Shown: piece after piece, positions 50,301 through 58,676 of the stretch
Position numbering within the stretch: the first letter of the stretch is position 1
Layout of the letters: the number at the start of each line of letters is the position of its first letter
Translations under genes and position numbers: made by a program
Assembly: GCF_027912415.1 (NCBI RefSeq)
Contig: NZ_CP115175.1
Span: forward strand, 2,418,001-2,482,000
DNA length: 64,000 nt
Reading direction: 5' to 3'
Origin: Homoserinibacter sp. YIM 151385
GTDB taxonomy: Bacteria; Actinomycetota; Actinomycetes; Actinomycetales; Microbacteriaceae
Notes under the pieces: model-generated
The model's input: the letters and a program-made list of their open reading frames with translations, nothing else
What the model was told of the DNA's origin: nothing
Database searches by the model: none

Positions 50301-52118
50301 GCCGAGCGCGAAGACGTCGCCGACGCGCGACTCGTAGACCATCTCCTCATCCAGCTCGCCCACTCGCCGCCCACCCGGCGAGTCGGCGTCCGAGCCGACG
50401 ATGAAGACGCCGAACATGCCCCGGTCGGGGATCGTGCCGCCGCTCGTCACGGCGAGGCGCTGCGCGCCGGGACGCCCCGCGATCGTGCCGGCCACGCGAT
50501 CCCAGACGATCCGGGGCCGGAGCTCCGCGAACTCGTCGCTCGGGTACCGCCCGCTGAGCAGGTCGAGCACCGACTCGTAGGCGCTCCGCGGCAGCGAGGC
50601 GAAGGGCGCGCTCGCCCGCACCCGCTCGAACCACTCCTCGACGTCGAGCTCGTCGAGCGCGACCGCGGCGACGGTCTGCTGGGCGAGGATGTCGAGGGGA
50701 TGCCGCGGCACGTGGAGCGCCTCGATCCCGCCCGTGCGCATCCGCTCGCTCACGACCGTCGTCGAGAGGAGGTCGGAGCGGTGCTTCGGGTAGAGCAGCC
50801 CCTTCGACACCTCGCCGACCTGATGCCCCGCGCGACCCACGCGCTGGAGCCCGCTCGCGACGCTCGGCGGCGACTCGACCTGGATCACGAGGTCGACGGC
50901 GCCCATGTCGATGCCGAGCTCGAGCGAGCTCGTCGCGACGACGCAGCGCAGCCGGCCCGACTTCAGGTCGTCCTCGATCTGGGCGCGCTGCTCCTTGCTC
51001 ACCGAGCCGTGGTGCGCGCGGGCGAGCAGCGGGATGTCGTGCTCGGCCTCGGCGGTCGCGGTGCCGCCCGGCGCGGGCGACGGCGCCCCGGCCGCCGCCG
51101 CGCCCGGCTGCCGCGTCACCCCCGAGCCGCCCACCGCCTCCGCCGGGAAGCGCGCCGGCGCGACGCCCGTCAGCCGCTCCTCGTGCACCTCGTTGAGCCG
51201 CGCCGTCAGCCGCTCGGCGAGGCGGCGCGAGTTCGCGAAGACGATCGTGGAGCGGTGGGCCAGGATGGCGTCGACGACGCTCTCGTCGACGTGCGGCCAG
51301 ATCGAGCCCGCCGACTGCAGGCCGCCCTCGCCGTCTGACCCCGCATCCTCCGAGCGCTGCCGTGTGCCGAGCTCGGTCATGTCCTCCACGGGCACGACCA
51401 CGCGGAGGTCGAAGCGCTTCTCGGAGGGCGGCGACACGATCGCGACCGGCGCCCGGCCGCCCAGGAAGCGGGCCACCTCCTCGACCGGCCGCACGGTCGC
51501 CGACAGCCCGATGCGCTGGGCGGGGCGGGCGAGCAGGGCGTCGAGCCGCTCGAGGGAGACGGCGAGATGCGCCCCGCGCTTCGTCGCCGCGATGGCGTGG
51601 ATCTCGTCGATCACGACCGTCTCGACCCCCGCGAGGGTCTCGCGCGCCGCGCTCGTGAGCATGAGGAAGAGCGACTCGGGCGTCGTGATGAGGATGTCGG
51701 GCGGGTCCTTCTGCAGCGCCCGCCGCTCGGCCGGCGGGGTGTCGCCCGAGCGGACGCCGACGCGGATCTCGGGCGGCTGCTCGCCGAGCCGCTTCGCCGT
51801 CTGGGTGATGCCGACCAGCGGCGCCCGGAGGTTGCGCTCGACGTCGACGCCGAGCGCCTTGAGCGGCGAGATGTAGAGCACCCGGGTCCGCTGCCTCGGG
51901 GACTCCGGCGGCGCCTCGCTCGCGAGCCGGTCGAGCGACCATAAGAAGGCCGAGAGAGTCTTGCCGGAGCCGGTGGGTGCGACGACGAGCGCGTGCCCGC
52001 CGCCCGAGATCGCCGACCACGCACCCGCCTGCGCCGCCGTGGGCGCGGGGAAGGCCCCGCGGAACCACTCTCGTGTCGCGGGGGAGAAGCGGTCGAGCAC
52101 CTCGTCCATCGCCTTCAT
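47346..52118 (-). CDS. lhr: Lhr-family ATP-dependent DNA helicase
   Basis: About 1,590 aa, the long actinobacterial Lhr. Walker A APTGSGKT (47-54), DEIH box in VVIDEIHAI, and motif VI-like QRVGRAGHQVG mark the SF2 core (about 1-550). The Lhr-core WH and extended C-terminal domains follow to the end. A Gly/Ala/Pro-rich insert splits the two RecA domains. Lhr unwinds DNA-RNA and DNA-DNA hybrids in repair. The start could be 52109, 52118 or 52139. Upstream lies the 60-bp palindrome at 52183-52242. Confidence 0.9.
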   Translation of the reverse strand: MKAMDEVLDRFSPATREWFRGAFPAPTAAQAGAWSAISGGGHALVVAPTGSGKTLSAFLWSLDRLASEAPPESPRQRTRVLYISPLKALGVDVERNLRAPLVGITQTAKRLGEQPPEIRVGVRSGDTPPAERRALQKDPPDILITTPESLFLMLTSAARETLAGVETVVIDEIHAIAATKRGAHLAVSLERLDALLARPAQRIGLSATVRPVEEVARFLGGRAPVAIVSPPSEKRFDLRVVVPVEDMTELGTRQRSEDAGSDGEGGLQSAGSIWPHVDESVVDAILAHRSTIVFANSRRLAERLTARLNEVHEERLTGVAPARFPAEAVGGSGVTRQPGAAAAGAPSPAPGGTATAEAEHDIPLLARAHHGSVSKEQRAQIEDDLKSGRLRCVVATSSLELGIDMGAVDLVIQVESPPSVASGLQRVGRAGHQVGEVSKGLLYPKHRSDLLSTTVVSERMRTGGIEALHVPRHPLDILAQQTVAAVALDELDVEEWFERVRASAPFASLPRSAYESVLDLLSGRYPSDEFAELRPRIVWDRVAGTIAGRPGAQRLAVTSGGTIPDRGMFGVFIVGSDADSPGGRRVGELDEEMVYESRVGDVFALGATSWRIEEITSDRVLVSPAFGQPGRVPFWKGDGLGRPAELGRAIGGFAHELASEGEGMRARLRESGLDEWAVDNLLAFVAEQRESTGTVPTDRVLLVERFRDELGDWRIVMHSPYGMPVHAPWALAVSARIRERYGVDGSAMAGDDGIVVRLPETDAEPPGAELFRFERAELDELVTTEVGGSALFASRFRECAARALLLPRRDPGRRSPLWQQRQRSAQLLEVARKHPSFPIILETVREVLQDVYDLPSLGELADDLAQRRVRMVEVESAVPSPFARTLLFGYVAAFMYEGDSPLAERRAAALSLDPTLLAELLGRAELRELLDPAVIDQTELELQRLVEERHAKDAEGLVDLLRILGPLTREELRARSREGVLEAEDTEGGVLEELARANRILRAGVGGEPRWAVIEDASRLRDALGVPLPIGVPSAFLDPMPDPVGDLVSRYSRTHGPFTVEDAARRLGLGVAIVADALRRLAGDRRVVEGEFRPGASGGEWVEAEVLRRLRARSLAALRSEVEPVPQPALARFLADWQHVGTPGSGAAAAEGGGRAAGLRPGGLRGIDGLVTAIDQLGGLALPASSWESLVLPSRVRDYTPAWLDELTSSGEVLWAGAGELAGGDGWLGLHLADTAHLTLPEPALESREELHGRIIDALASGGAFFFRQLGMSLAATGDAVTDEELSRALWELAWSGLVTNDTLAPLRARLGAAPPRPRTAAASPRTTGRRGRAAMAAARRTARAAASPTGSDARVAGRWSLLPPPEESTTIRATALAESLLERHGVVTRGAVQAEGVRGGFSTVYKVLSGLEETGRTRRGYFVEALGAAQFATPATVDRLRAFTDQSRGAVEPVAVTLAATDPASAYGAALPWPGVEGHRPGRKAGALVTLVDGHLALYIERGGKTVLTFPPPPPPETWTEGAEAHEARLRELAAASLAATIRGSGGRIRIERIDGEYAVGTELGDALQRAGFAATPQGLRIRPAAGRS

Positions 52119-52182
52119 CCTGCCCGGGCCCGCCGACATCCCGCTCCCCGCTCTGCCGACGCACACCTGCCCCCCACCTGCC

Positions 52183-52242
52183 AGGTGGGTTTCTCCGCAC
52201 TCGCCGCGAGGATCCGCGCGGCGAGTGCGGAGAAACCCACCT
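52183..52242. repeat. Long intergenic palindrome between lhr and the NHEJ polymerase gene
   Basis: Perfect 26-bp arms: left 52183-52208 (AGGTGGGTTTCTCCGCACTC...) and right 52217-52242, with 8-nt loop AGGATCCG. A small competing dyad CCACCTG/CAGGTGG (52174-52188) shares the left arm's end. It lies between divergent genes, so it is not a terminator for either. It matches the 59.6-kb palindrome in length, layout and most bases, with paired substitutions in the arms. Confidence 0.85.
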
Positions 52243-52272
52243 CTCCGGGGAGGGAGGGCGTAGCGTTGCGGC

Positions 52273-53292
52273 ATGGCCAGCGAGGCGGCGAAGCTCGAGG
52301 TCCCGGGACCGCACGGCGTGCGCGAGATGCGCGTGTCGAGTCCCGGTCGCGTCATCTGGCCCGAGTCCGGCACCACGAAGCTGCAGCTCGCCGAGTACCT
52401 CGTCGCGGTCGCCGAGCCCTTCCTCCGGCACGACGGCGGCCGGCCCATCTCCCTGCAGCGCTACCCGGGCGACATCTCGAGCGACTGGTTCTTCTCGAAG
52501 AACCCGCCCAAGGGCGCACCCGACTGGATCCGCACCGCGACCGTCGCCTACCCGAGCGGGCGCCGGCATCCCCAGCTCGTCGTCGACGAGATCGCCGCCG
52601 CCGTCTGGATGGCGCAGATGAACACGCTCGTCTTCCACCCCTGGCCGGCGACCGCGGAGGACAGCGACCACCCCGACCAGCTCCGCCTCGACCTCGACCC
52701 GCAGCCCGGGCGCGGCTACGCCGACGCCGTCGAGGTCGCGCTCGTGCTCCGCGGGCTGCTGCAGGAGGTCGGGCTCGAGCCGGTCGTCAAGACGAGCGGC
52801 AACCGCGGCCTCCACGTCGTCGCCGCGATCCGGCCCGAGCACGACTACATCGAGGTGCGGCACGCCGTCATCGCGGTCGCGCGCGAGCTCGAGCGCCGCC
52901 TGCCCGACGACGTCACGACCTCCTGGTGGAAGGAGGAGCGCGGCGAGCGCATCTTCATCGACTACAACCAGGCCGCCCGCGACCGCACGACCGCCGGCGC
53001 CTACAGCCCTCGCGCGACACCCGGCGCGACCGTCTCGACGCCGCTCGCGTGGGACGAGCTGCCCGGCTCCGACCCCGCCGAGCACACGATCGCGACCGTG
53101 CCCGCGCGACTCGCCTCGCTCGGCGACCCGTGGGAGGGATGGGATGCGGCGCCCGGCAGCATCCGCCCGCTCCTGGAGTGGTGGGAGCGGGACGCGGCGG
53201 CCGGCCTCGGCGAGCTCGTCTACCCGCCCGACTACCCCAAGATGCCGGGCGAGCCGCCGCGCGTCGCGCCGAGCCGGGCCAAGAAGGACTGA
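52273..53292 (+). CDS. LigD-type NHEJ polymerase/primase domain protein
   Basis: 339 aa stand-alone PolDom of the archaeo-eukaryotic primase superfamily. Catalytic carboxylates are in LRLDLDPQPG (Asp140, Asp142), with SGNRGLHVVAAI (about 178-189) and a later Asp in RIFIDYNQAAR. In many bacteria this domain is fused to a ligase as LigD; here a separate ligase gene is convergent 6 nt away. It fills gaps with nucleotides, often ribonucleotides, during end joining. TAGCGT at 52261-52266 is 6 nt before the ATG (leaderless). Confidence 0.88.
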   Translation: MASEAAKLEVPGPHGVREMRVSSPGRVIWPESGTTKLQLAEYLVAVAEPFLRHDGGRPISLQRYPGDISSDWFFSKNPPKGAPDWIRTATVAYPSGRRHPQLVVDEIAAAVWMAQMNTLVFHPWPATAEDSDHPDQLRLDLDPQPGRGYADAVEVALVLRGLLQEVGLEPVVKTSGNRGLHVVAAIRPEHDYIEVRHAVIAVARELERRLPDDVTTSWWKEERGERIFIDYNQAARDRTTAGAYSPRATPGATVSTPLAWDELPGSDPAEHTIATVPARLASLGDPWEGWDAAPGSIRPLLEWWERDAAAGLGELVYPPDYPKMPGEPPRVAPSRAKKD

Positions 53293-53298
53293 GCCCGC

Positions 53299-54357
53299 TC
53301 AGGCTCGGCCGAGGACTTCGGCGAGGTCGTACGACGCCGGCACCTCGAGCTGCGCGAAGGTGCACGAGGCGGCGTCCCGGTCCGGCCGCCAGCGTCGGAA
53401 CTGCGCCGAGTGCCGGAATCTCGCGCCCTCCATCTGGTCGTAGCGCACCTCGACGACGCGCTCGGGCCGCAGCCGCACGAAGCTCGTGTCGCGACCCGAG
53501 CTGAAGCGGTTCCGCTCGCCCTCGCCGCGCACCGCCTCCCCGTCCGCGTCGCGCTCCACGAGCGGCTCGAGCTCCTCGACGAGCTCCGCGCGCCGCGCCG
53601 TGGTGAACGCCGAGACGCCCCCGACGCTGCGCAGCTCGCCGTCGTCGTAGAGGCCGAGCAGCAGCGAGCCGATCCCCGTGCCGGATCTGTGGATGCGGTA
53701 GCCGATCACGACCGCATCCGCCGTGCGCTCGTGCTTGATCTTGAGCATGGTGCGCTTGCCGGGCTGATACGGCTGCTCGAGCGGCTTCGCGACCACGCCG
53801 TCGAGGCCGGCGCCCTCGAAGTCCTCGAGCCAGCGGCCGGCGAGCTCCGCGTCGGCGGTCGTGCGCGTCAGATGCAGCGGCGGCTGCGCGTCGGCGAGCA
53901 GCGCCTCGAGTCGCTCGCGGCGCTCCCGGAACGGCAGGTCGAGCCGCGGCTCGCCGTCCTCCTGGAGCAGGTCGAAGGCGACGAGCGAGGCCGGCGTCTC
54001 GGCCGCGAGCCGCTCGATGCGCGAGGCCGCGGGGTGGATGCGCTGCGACAGCGCCTCCCAGTCGAGCCGCTCGGCGCCGAGCTCGCCGCGGCGCACCACG
54101 ATCTCGCCGTCGAGCACCGTGCCGGATGCCAGCTGCGCCTCGAGCGCCGACACCAGCTCCGGGAAGTAGCGCGTGAGCAGCTTGCCGCCGCGGCTGCCCA
54201 GCTCGACGCGGCCCTCGGCGTCGACGGCGACGATCGCGCGGAAGCCGTCCCATTTCGGCTCGAAGCGCAACCCGCCCGCGACGGCGTCGGCCGCGGGCAC
54301 CGCGGCGACCGCCTTCGCGAGCATCGGCTCGAGGGATGCGTCGACCGGCTCCGTCAT
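53299..54357 (-). CDS. ATP-dependent DNA ligase (LigC/LigD-ligase type)
   Basis: 352 aa. The adenylation lysine is Lys35 in EPKWDGFRA; further nucleotidyltransferase motifs are LDGEIV (motif III region), DGVVAKPLE (motif IV) and MLKIKHERTADAVVIG (motif V). An OB-fold C-terminus ends the protein. This is the size and form of actinobacterial NHEJ ligases. TAGCCT at 54364-54369 is 6 nt before the ATG. Ku is not seen in the window. Confidence 0.88.
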   Translation of the reverse strand: MTEPVDASLEPMLAKAVAAVPAADAVAGGLRFEPKWDGFRAIVAVDAEGRVELGSRGGKLLTRYFPELVSALEAQLASGTVLDGEIVVRRGELGAERLDWEALSQRIHPAASRIERLAAETPASLVAFDLLQEDGEPRLDLPFRERRERLEALLADAQPPLHLTRTTADAELAGRWLEDFEGAGLDGVVAKPLEQPYQPGKRTMLKIKHERTADAVVIGYRIHRSGTGIGSLLLGLYDDGELRSVGGVSAFTTARRAELVEELEPLVERDADGEAVRGEGERNRFSSGRDTSFVRLRPERVVEVRYDQMEGARFRHSAQFRRWRPDRDAASCTFAQLEVPASYDLAEVLGRA

Positions 54358-54366
54358 GCCCGCAGG

Positions 54367-55011
54367 CTAGTCGCGCCGAGCGTCCGCGAGCCGGTCCCGC
54401 AGGAAGCTCACGACATCCGCGAGCTCCTGCGGCGAGACGCCGTGGCCGAGCTGCTCGTAGGCGCCGAGCACGAGCGCGCTGTGGCCGGGCAGGAAGTCGA
54501 GCGTGCGGTCGATGGCCGCGGCCGGGATGACGGGGTCGGCGAGACCGCGCCCGTAGAAGACCGGCGGTCGCCGCTCGGCCAGCACGGCATCCCCCGGCTG
54601 CTCGGCGGTCGCGGCGAAGCCGGCGAGGTTCACGACGTAGTCGATCGCGTCGGGATCCCGGCGGAGCGCCTCGAGGGCGATCGCGCCGCCCTGCGAGAAG
54701 CCGAGGAGCCCGACGCTCGAGGCCTCGCCGCGGTTCGCCGCCACCCACGCCAGCACGGCATCCGCGGCGGGGTCGACCCGCTCCGGCACGGGCGCGCCCG
54801 GCACAGCGCCGTCGAGCGAGAACCAGGCGTAGCCGGGACCCTCGCGCCGCGGCGCGCGGAGGGAGGCGATCGTGAGCTCGAGCGGGAGCTGCGGCGAGAG
54901 CCCGAAGAGGTCGCCCTCGTGGCTGCCGTAGCCGTGCAGCAGCACGAGGAGCGGCCGACCGGGGCGCTCGGCCTCCGGGGTCGACCAGATGACGGCGTCG
55001 GAATCGATCAC
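54367..55011 (-). CDS. Alpha/beta hydrolase (phospholipase/carboxylesterase family)
   Basis: 214 aa from GTG 55011. LLVLLHGYGSHEGDLFGL (oxyanion strand), nucleophile motif GFSQGG (about 116-121), and the catalytic Asp/His in GRGLADPVIP and EQLGHGVSP are all present. Small esterases of this type hydrolyse short-chain esters. The start is set by TACCGT (minus strand, 55019-55024) 7 nt before this GTG; longer starts overlap the NUDIX promoter. Divergent from the NUDIX-like gene. Confidence 0.8.
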   Translation of the reverse strand: MIDSDAVIWSTPEAERPGRPLLVLLHGYGSHEGDLFGLSPQLPLELTIASLRAPRREGPGYAWFSLDGAVPGAPVPERVDPAADAVLAWVAANRGEASSVGLLGFSQGGAIALEALRRDPDAIDYVVNLAGFAATAEQPGDAVLAERRPPVFYGRGLADPVIPAAAIDRTLDFLPGHSALVLGAYEQLGHGVSPQELADVVSFLRDRLADARRD

Positions 55012-55045
55012 GCGCACGACGGTAGCCGACCGGTAAGAATGGAGC

Positions 55046-55621
55046 ATGGCCTCCGTCGGCACCCCTGACCCTGATCCGATCCCCGAGCCGCCGCGTCCCG
55101 ACGCGAGCTCCTCGTGGCTGAGCGACGCCGAGCTCGAGGACGTGCGCCGCCGCCTCCCGCTGCTCTACGTCGAGGCGGTGCCGGTGCGGGTCGACGGGAT
55201 GGGCGTCGTGACGAGCGTCGGCATCCTGCTCCGCGCGAACGCGCAGGGCTCCATCACGCGCACGCTCGTGAGCGGCCGCGTCATGTTCGGCGAGACGCTG
55301 CGCGATGCGCTCTTCCGCCACCTGGAGAAGGATCTCGGGCCCATGGCGTTCCCGCAGCTGCCGCCGTCGCCGGTGCCGTTCTCGGTCGCCGAGTACTTCC
55401 CGATCCCGGGGCTCAGCGCCTATATCGACGAGCGGCAGCACGCCGTCTCGCTCGCCTACGTCGTGCCGGTCACGGGCACCTGCGAGCCGCGCCAGGATGC
55501 CCTCGAGCTCACCTGGATGACGCCCGCCGAGGCCTCGAGCGCCGCCGTCCACGCCGAGATGGAGGGCGGGCGCGGCACCCTGCTCCGCGCGGCCCTCGCC
55601 TCGGTCGGCGTGCTCGGCTAG
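55046..55621 (+). CDS. NUDIX-like family protein (DUF4916)
   Basis: 191 aa. The degenerate NUDIX helix appears in GRVMFGETLRDALFRHLEKD; canonical REVxEE glutamates are not all kept, which is usual for this actinobacterial subgroup annotated as DUF4916. Flanking beta strands (LLYVEAVPVRVDG, AVSLAYVVPVTGTCEPR) fit the fold. It may bind or hydrolyse nucleotides, but catalysis is unsure. A TAAGAAT element lies just before the ATG. Confidence 0.7.
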   Translation: MASVGTPDPDPIPEPPRPDASSSWLSDAELEDVRRRLPLLYVEAVPVRVDGMGVVTSVGILLRANAQGSITRTLVSGRVMFGETLRDALFRHLEKDLGPMAFPQLPPSPVPFSVAEYFPIPGLSAYIDERQHAVSLAYVVPVTGTCEPRQDALELTWMTPAEASSAAVHAEMEGGRGTLLRAALASVGVLG

Positions 55622-55704
55622 CGCTCGGCTCCGGCGCGCCGATCCGACGCGCCGGAGGCCGCCCCGGCGTCGCGCGGGAGCGGCCTCCTGTGCATGGCTC
55701 GCGT

Positions 55705-57273
55705 TCAGCGCCCGCCCTGGCGGCGCCCGCCGCCGTTCTGCCGCACGACCGAGCCCACCATGAGCTTGCCCGAGCCGCCGCCCTGCGCGGCGCCGGCACG
55801 GCGGCCGGTGCGACGGCCGTTCGACTTCGGGGTCTCGCCCGTCTTGACGCCCTCGGGGCGGCCCGAGCGGTCGCGTCGGGGCTGGCCGACGCGCGCCTCG
55901 CCCTGCGCCGTGTCGCGCGCGCCGCGGCCGTCGCCCTGCGCGCCGCCGCGACCGGAGCCCTGCCCGCGCCCGCCGCGCCCGCCCGCGCCGCCGCGCGTGC
56001 CGGCATCCCGCTGGTCCTGCTTGCGGCGGGCGTTCGCGCCCGTCGAGCGCCCGCCGCCGCCCTGCTGCACCCGCTGGACGGGCTTCGGCGCGACGTACGG
56101 CGCGACGTCGCCGACGAGCTCCGACACCGCCGGGGACTCGGCGGAGACGCGCTGCGGCTCGACCGCGATCGCCGCCTTGCGGAGCAGCTTCGCGAGGTCG
56201 CCGCGCTGCTCGGGGAGCGAGATCGTCACGACCGCGCCCTCGGCGCCCGCGCGGGCGGTGCGGCCCGATCGGTGCAGGTACGCCTTGTGCTCCATGGGCG
56301 GGTCGACGTGGACGACGAGCTCGACGTCGTCGACGTGCACGCCCCGCGCCGCGACATCCGTCGCCACCATGACGCGGACCGAGCCCTCGCCGAAGGCGGC
56401 GAGGTTGCGGTCGCGCTGCGGCTGGCTGAGGTTGCCGTGCAGGTCGACCGCGGGGATGCCGGAGGCGGTGAGCTGCTGCGCGAGACGCTTCGCGTGGTGC
56501 TTCGTGCGCATGAAGAGGATGCGGCGGCCGGTGCCCGAGGCGAGGGTGCGCACGAGTTCCTTCTTCGCGTCGACCGACTCCACCTCGAAGACCGTGTGGC
56601 TCATGGCCTCGACGGGCGAGGTCGCCTCGTCGACGGAGTGGAGCACCTCGTCGCGCAGGAACCGGCGCACGAGCTTGTCGACGCCGTTGTCGAGCGTCGC
56701 GCTGAAGAGCAGGCGCTGGCCGTCGGCGGGGGTGGCGTCGAGGATGCGGGTCACCCCGGGCAGGAAGCCCAGGTCGGCCATGTGGTCGGCCTCGTCGAGC
56801 ACCGTGATCTCGATCGCGTCGAGGCGCACGTGCTTCTGCTGCATGAGGTCCTCGAGGCGGCCCGGGCAGGCGACGATGATGTCGACGCCGGCCTGGAGGG
56901 CCTGCACCTGGCGGTTCTGGCTCACGCCGCCGTAGATGGTGGTCGTCTTCAGGCCGTAGGCCTCGGCGAGCGGTGCGAGGGTCGCGGCGATCTGGGTCGC
57001 GAGCTCGCGGGTCGGCGCGAGCACGAGGCCGAGCGGGCGGCCGGCGCGGCGCGAGCCGCCCCCGAGGGCGCCGCCGAGGCGGGCGACCATGGGGATCGAG
57101 AAGGCGAGGGTCTTGCCGGAGCCGGTGCGGCCGCGGCCGAGCACGTCGCGTCCGGCGAGCGTGTCGGGGAGGGTGTCGGCCTGGATGGGGAAGGGCGCCG
57201 TCTTGCCGTCCGCGGCGAGGGCGGCGACGATCGGGGCGGGCACGCCGAGCGTTCTGAAGGTCGTGTCGGACAC
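55705..57273 (-). CDS. DEAD-box RNA helicase with RGG-rich tail
   Basis: 522 aa from GTG 57273. Q-motif and Walker A (GRTGSGKT, 48-55), DEAD in VLDEADHMADLGF, SAT, and motif VI HRSGRTARAG are present. The C-terminal ~120 aa are a disordered Arg/Gly/Gln-rich tail (RGGAGGRGGRGQGSGRGG) suited to RNA binding. Such helicases remodel RNA, often in cold stress. The ~209-bp gap upstream (57274-57482) has no gene and could encode a long 5' UTR. Confidence 0.88.
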   Translation of the reverse strand: MSDTTFRTLGVPAPIVAALAADGKTAPFPIQADTLPDTLAGRDVLGRGRTGSGKTLAFSIPMVARLGGALGGGSRRAGRPLGLVLAPTRELATQIAATLAPLAEAYGLKTTTIYGGVSQNRQVQALQAGVDIIVACPGRLEDLMQQKHVRLDAIEITVLDEADHMADLGFLPGVTRILDATPADGQRLLFSATLDNGVDKLVRRFLRDEVLHSVDEATSPVEAMSHTVFEVESVDAKKELVRTLASGTGRRILFMRTKHHAKRLAQQLTASGIPAVDLHGNLSQPQRDRNLAAFGEGSVRVMVATDVAARGVHVDDVELVVHVDPPMEHKAYLHRSGRTARAGAEGAVVTISLPEQRGDLAKLLRKAAIAVEPQRVSAESPAVSELVGDVAPYVAPKPVQRVQQGGGGRSTGANARRKQDQRDAGTRGGAGGRGGRGQGSGRGGAQGDGRGARDTAQGEARVGQPRRDRSGRPEGVKTGETPKSNGRRTGRRAGAAQGGGSGKLMVGSVVRQNGGGRRQGGR

Positions 57274-57482
57274 GTGGTGCTTTCTGTCGGGTGCCGGCGG
57301 CGCGCAGGCGCGCGCGACCGGATCTGGCGACGATGCCGTCGGCATCGAAGTTCGCCGGAGAAGATGTCAGCCGGGCGGATCGGGCCGCGATCCGGAGCGG
57401 GTCCGAGGTCGGGGCGATCGTGGCGGCGAGGGAGCGTTCTACGACGCGAGAGCGCGATCATCGCGCTGCAGGTGAACCGAGT

Positions 57483-58118
57483 CTAGCCGGAGACCGCCCG
57501 CATCCGCTCCCCGACAGGCACCTCGACCTCCAGCCGGTTGCCCGGCTGCGCGAGCGGGCACGCCCAGGCGGGGTCGTAGGCGCACGAGGGGTTGTAGGCG
57601 AAGTTGAGGTCGACGACGAGCGTCTCGGGCGGCCGGCCGGGGCCGAGATCGGCGCCCTTCACGGTGTCGAGGAGGTAGCGCCCGGCGCCGTAGGTGCCGC
57701 CCGGGCGCCCCGCGAGCGCGTCCTTGACGGGCAGGAACAGCCCGCCGCCGTAGGAGGCGAGCCGCCAGAGGTCGAGCGATCCGGCCCCCGGGATCTCCAC
57801 GCGGCCCAGCAGCTCGAACGGGACCCGGCCGTCGGTGCCCGTCTCGACCTCGATCCTCCGCGGCTCCTCCGCCGCGATCACGGGCAGCTCGAAGCGCCAG
57901 GCGGGGTCGTAGCCCGGCACGGGCACGCCGGCGAAGTCGGCGCGCTCGGCGTCGGGGATGGGGGTCGCGGGATGCGAGCGCAGCAGCTCGTCGCGCTCGG
58001 CGACCCAGCGGGCGTGGGCCGCGGCGGGGTCGGCCTCGGCGCGCACCCGCTCGTACATCGAGAACACGCGACGGCGCCAGTCGGCGACGTCGACCGCGGT
58101 GCGGATCGCGGGGCTCAT
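57483..58118 (-). CDS. DUF1684 protein
   Basis: 211 aa. DUF1684 hallmarks are DWRRRVFSMYERVRAEA near the start, LWRLASYGGGLFLPVKDALAG in the middle and LVVDLNFAYNPSCAYDPAW near the end, where the Asn-Pro-x-Cys-x-Tyr segment is strongly conserved in the family. Function unknown; a metal or hydrolase role has been suggested by its conserved polar set only. ATG overlaps the upstream stop (ATGA). Confidence 0.78.
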   Translation of the reverse strand: MSPAIRTAVDVADWRRRVFSMYERVRAEADPAAAHARWVAERDELLRSHPATPIPDAERADFAGVPVPGYDPAWRFELPVIAAEEPRRIEVETGTDGRVPFELLGRVEIPGAGSLDLWRLASYGGGLFLPVKDALAGRPGGTYGAGRYLLDTVKGADLGPGRPPETLVVDLNFAYNPSCAYDPAWACPLAQPGNRLEVEVPVGERMRAVSG

Positions 58119-58594
58119 GCCGCCGCCTTCCGGCCGCGACGGGCCGCGAGGCGCTGGATCCGCATCCCCCGCCACTGCCACATCGCCCAGTACATCGGCC
58201 ACATCGCGATCGCGATCGGACCGCGCGTGTCGAGGCGGTCGCGGTAGAGGGTGCGGCCCGAGGGCGCCGGGGTGACCGCCATGCGGTGGCGCCAGTCGCC
58301 GACCGTGCCGAGGAGCCCCGCGACCGGGCCGCCGTCGTCGGTGAGGATGCGCGTCTCGCCGCGCGTCTCGCTGCCGAGCTCGACGCGCGCCTCCCCGACC
58401 GGGAGGAGCCCGAGGAGGCGGAGCTCGATCGGGTAGCCGGGGCCCTCCTCCCAGCGCGCCGGCATCCGCGAGCCGTCGAGCATCCGCGCCCGCAGCCAGG
58501 GGCCGAGGCAGTACCGCATCCCGGCGCTCTCGTGGAGGAGCTCCCAGGCCTCGTCGGCGGTGCAGTCGAGCTCGAGTCGCAGGGTCACGCGCAT
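58115..58594 (-). CDS. SRPBCC/START-like small protein
   Basis: 159 aa. The start MRVTLRLELDCTADEAWELL and following beta strands are the usual entry of the SRPBCC ligand-binding fold; a C-terminal helix with MWPMYWAMWQWRGMRIQRL is typical of the group containing a hydrophobic cavity. It could bind a lipid or other hydrophobic ligand. Coupled by 4 nt to the DUF1684 gene. Family match is moderate. Confidence 0.6.
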   Translation of the reverse strand: MRVTLRLELDCTADEAWELLHESAGMRYCLGPWLRARMLDGSRMPARWEEGPGYPIELRLLGLLPVGEARVELGSETRGETRILTDDGGPVAGLLGTVGDWRHRMAVTPAPSGRTLYRDRLDTRGPIAIAMWPMYWAMWQWRGMRIQRLAARRGRKAAA

Positions 58595-58676
58595 GCCCCC
58601 AGTCTGCGCCAGCCGCCGTGACGCCGCATGACCTCGCGGCCCGCACCCAGTCCGGGGCGCCGCTAGCCTCGTCAGC

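Noticed and set aside
47538-51338. A plus-strand open frame of about 1,270 codons antisense to lhr.
   Set aside because: It is antisense to a clear Lhr helicase, has shadow composition (Arg/Glu/Ala/Gly), and shows no motif or start signal.
52183-52242. The 52.2-kb palindrome as an ordinary intrinsic terminator.
   Set aside because: It lies between divergent promoters, so neither flanking gene ends there, and it has no U-run on either strand.
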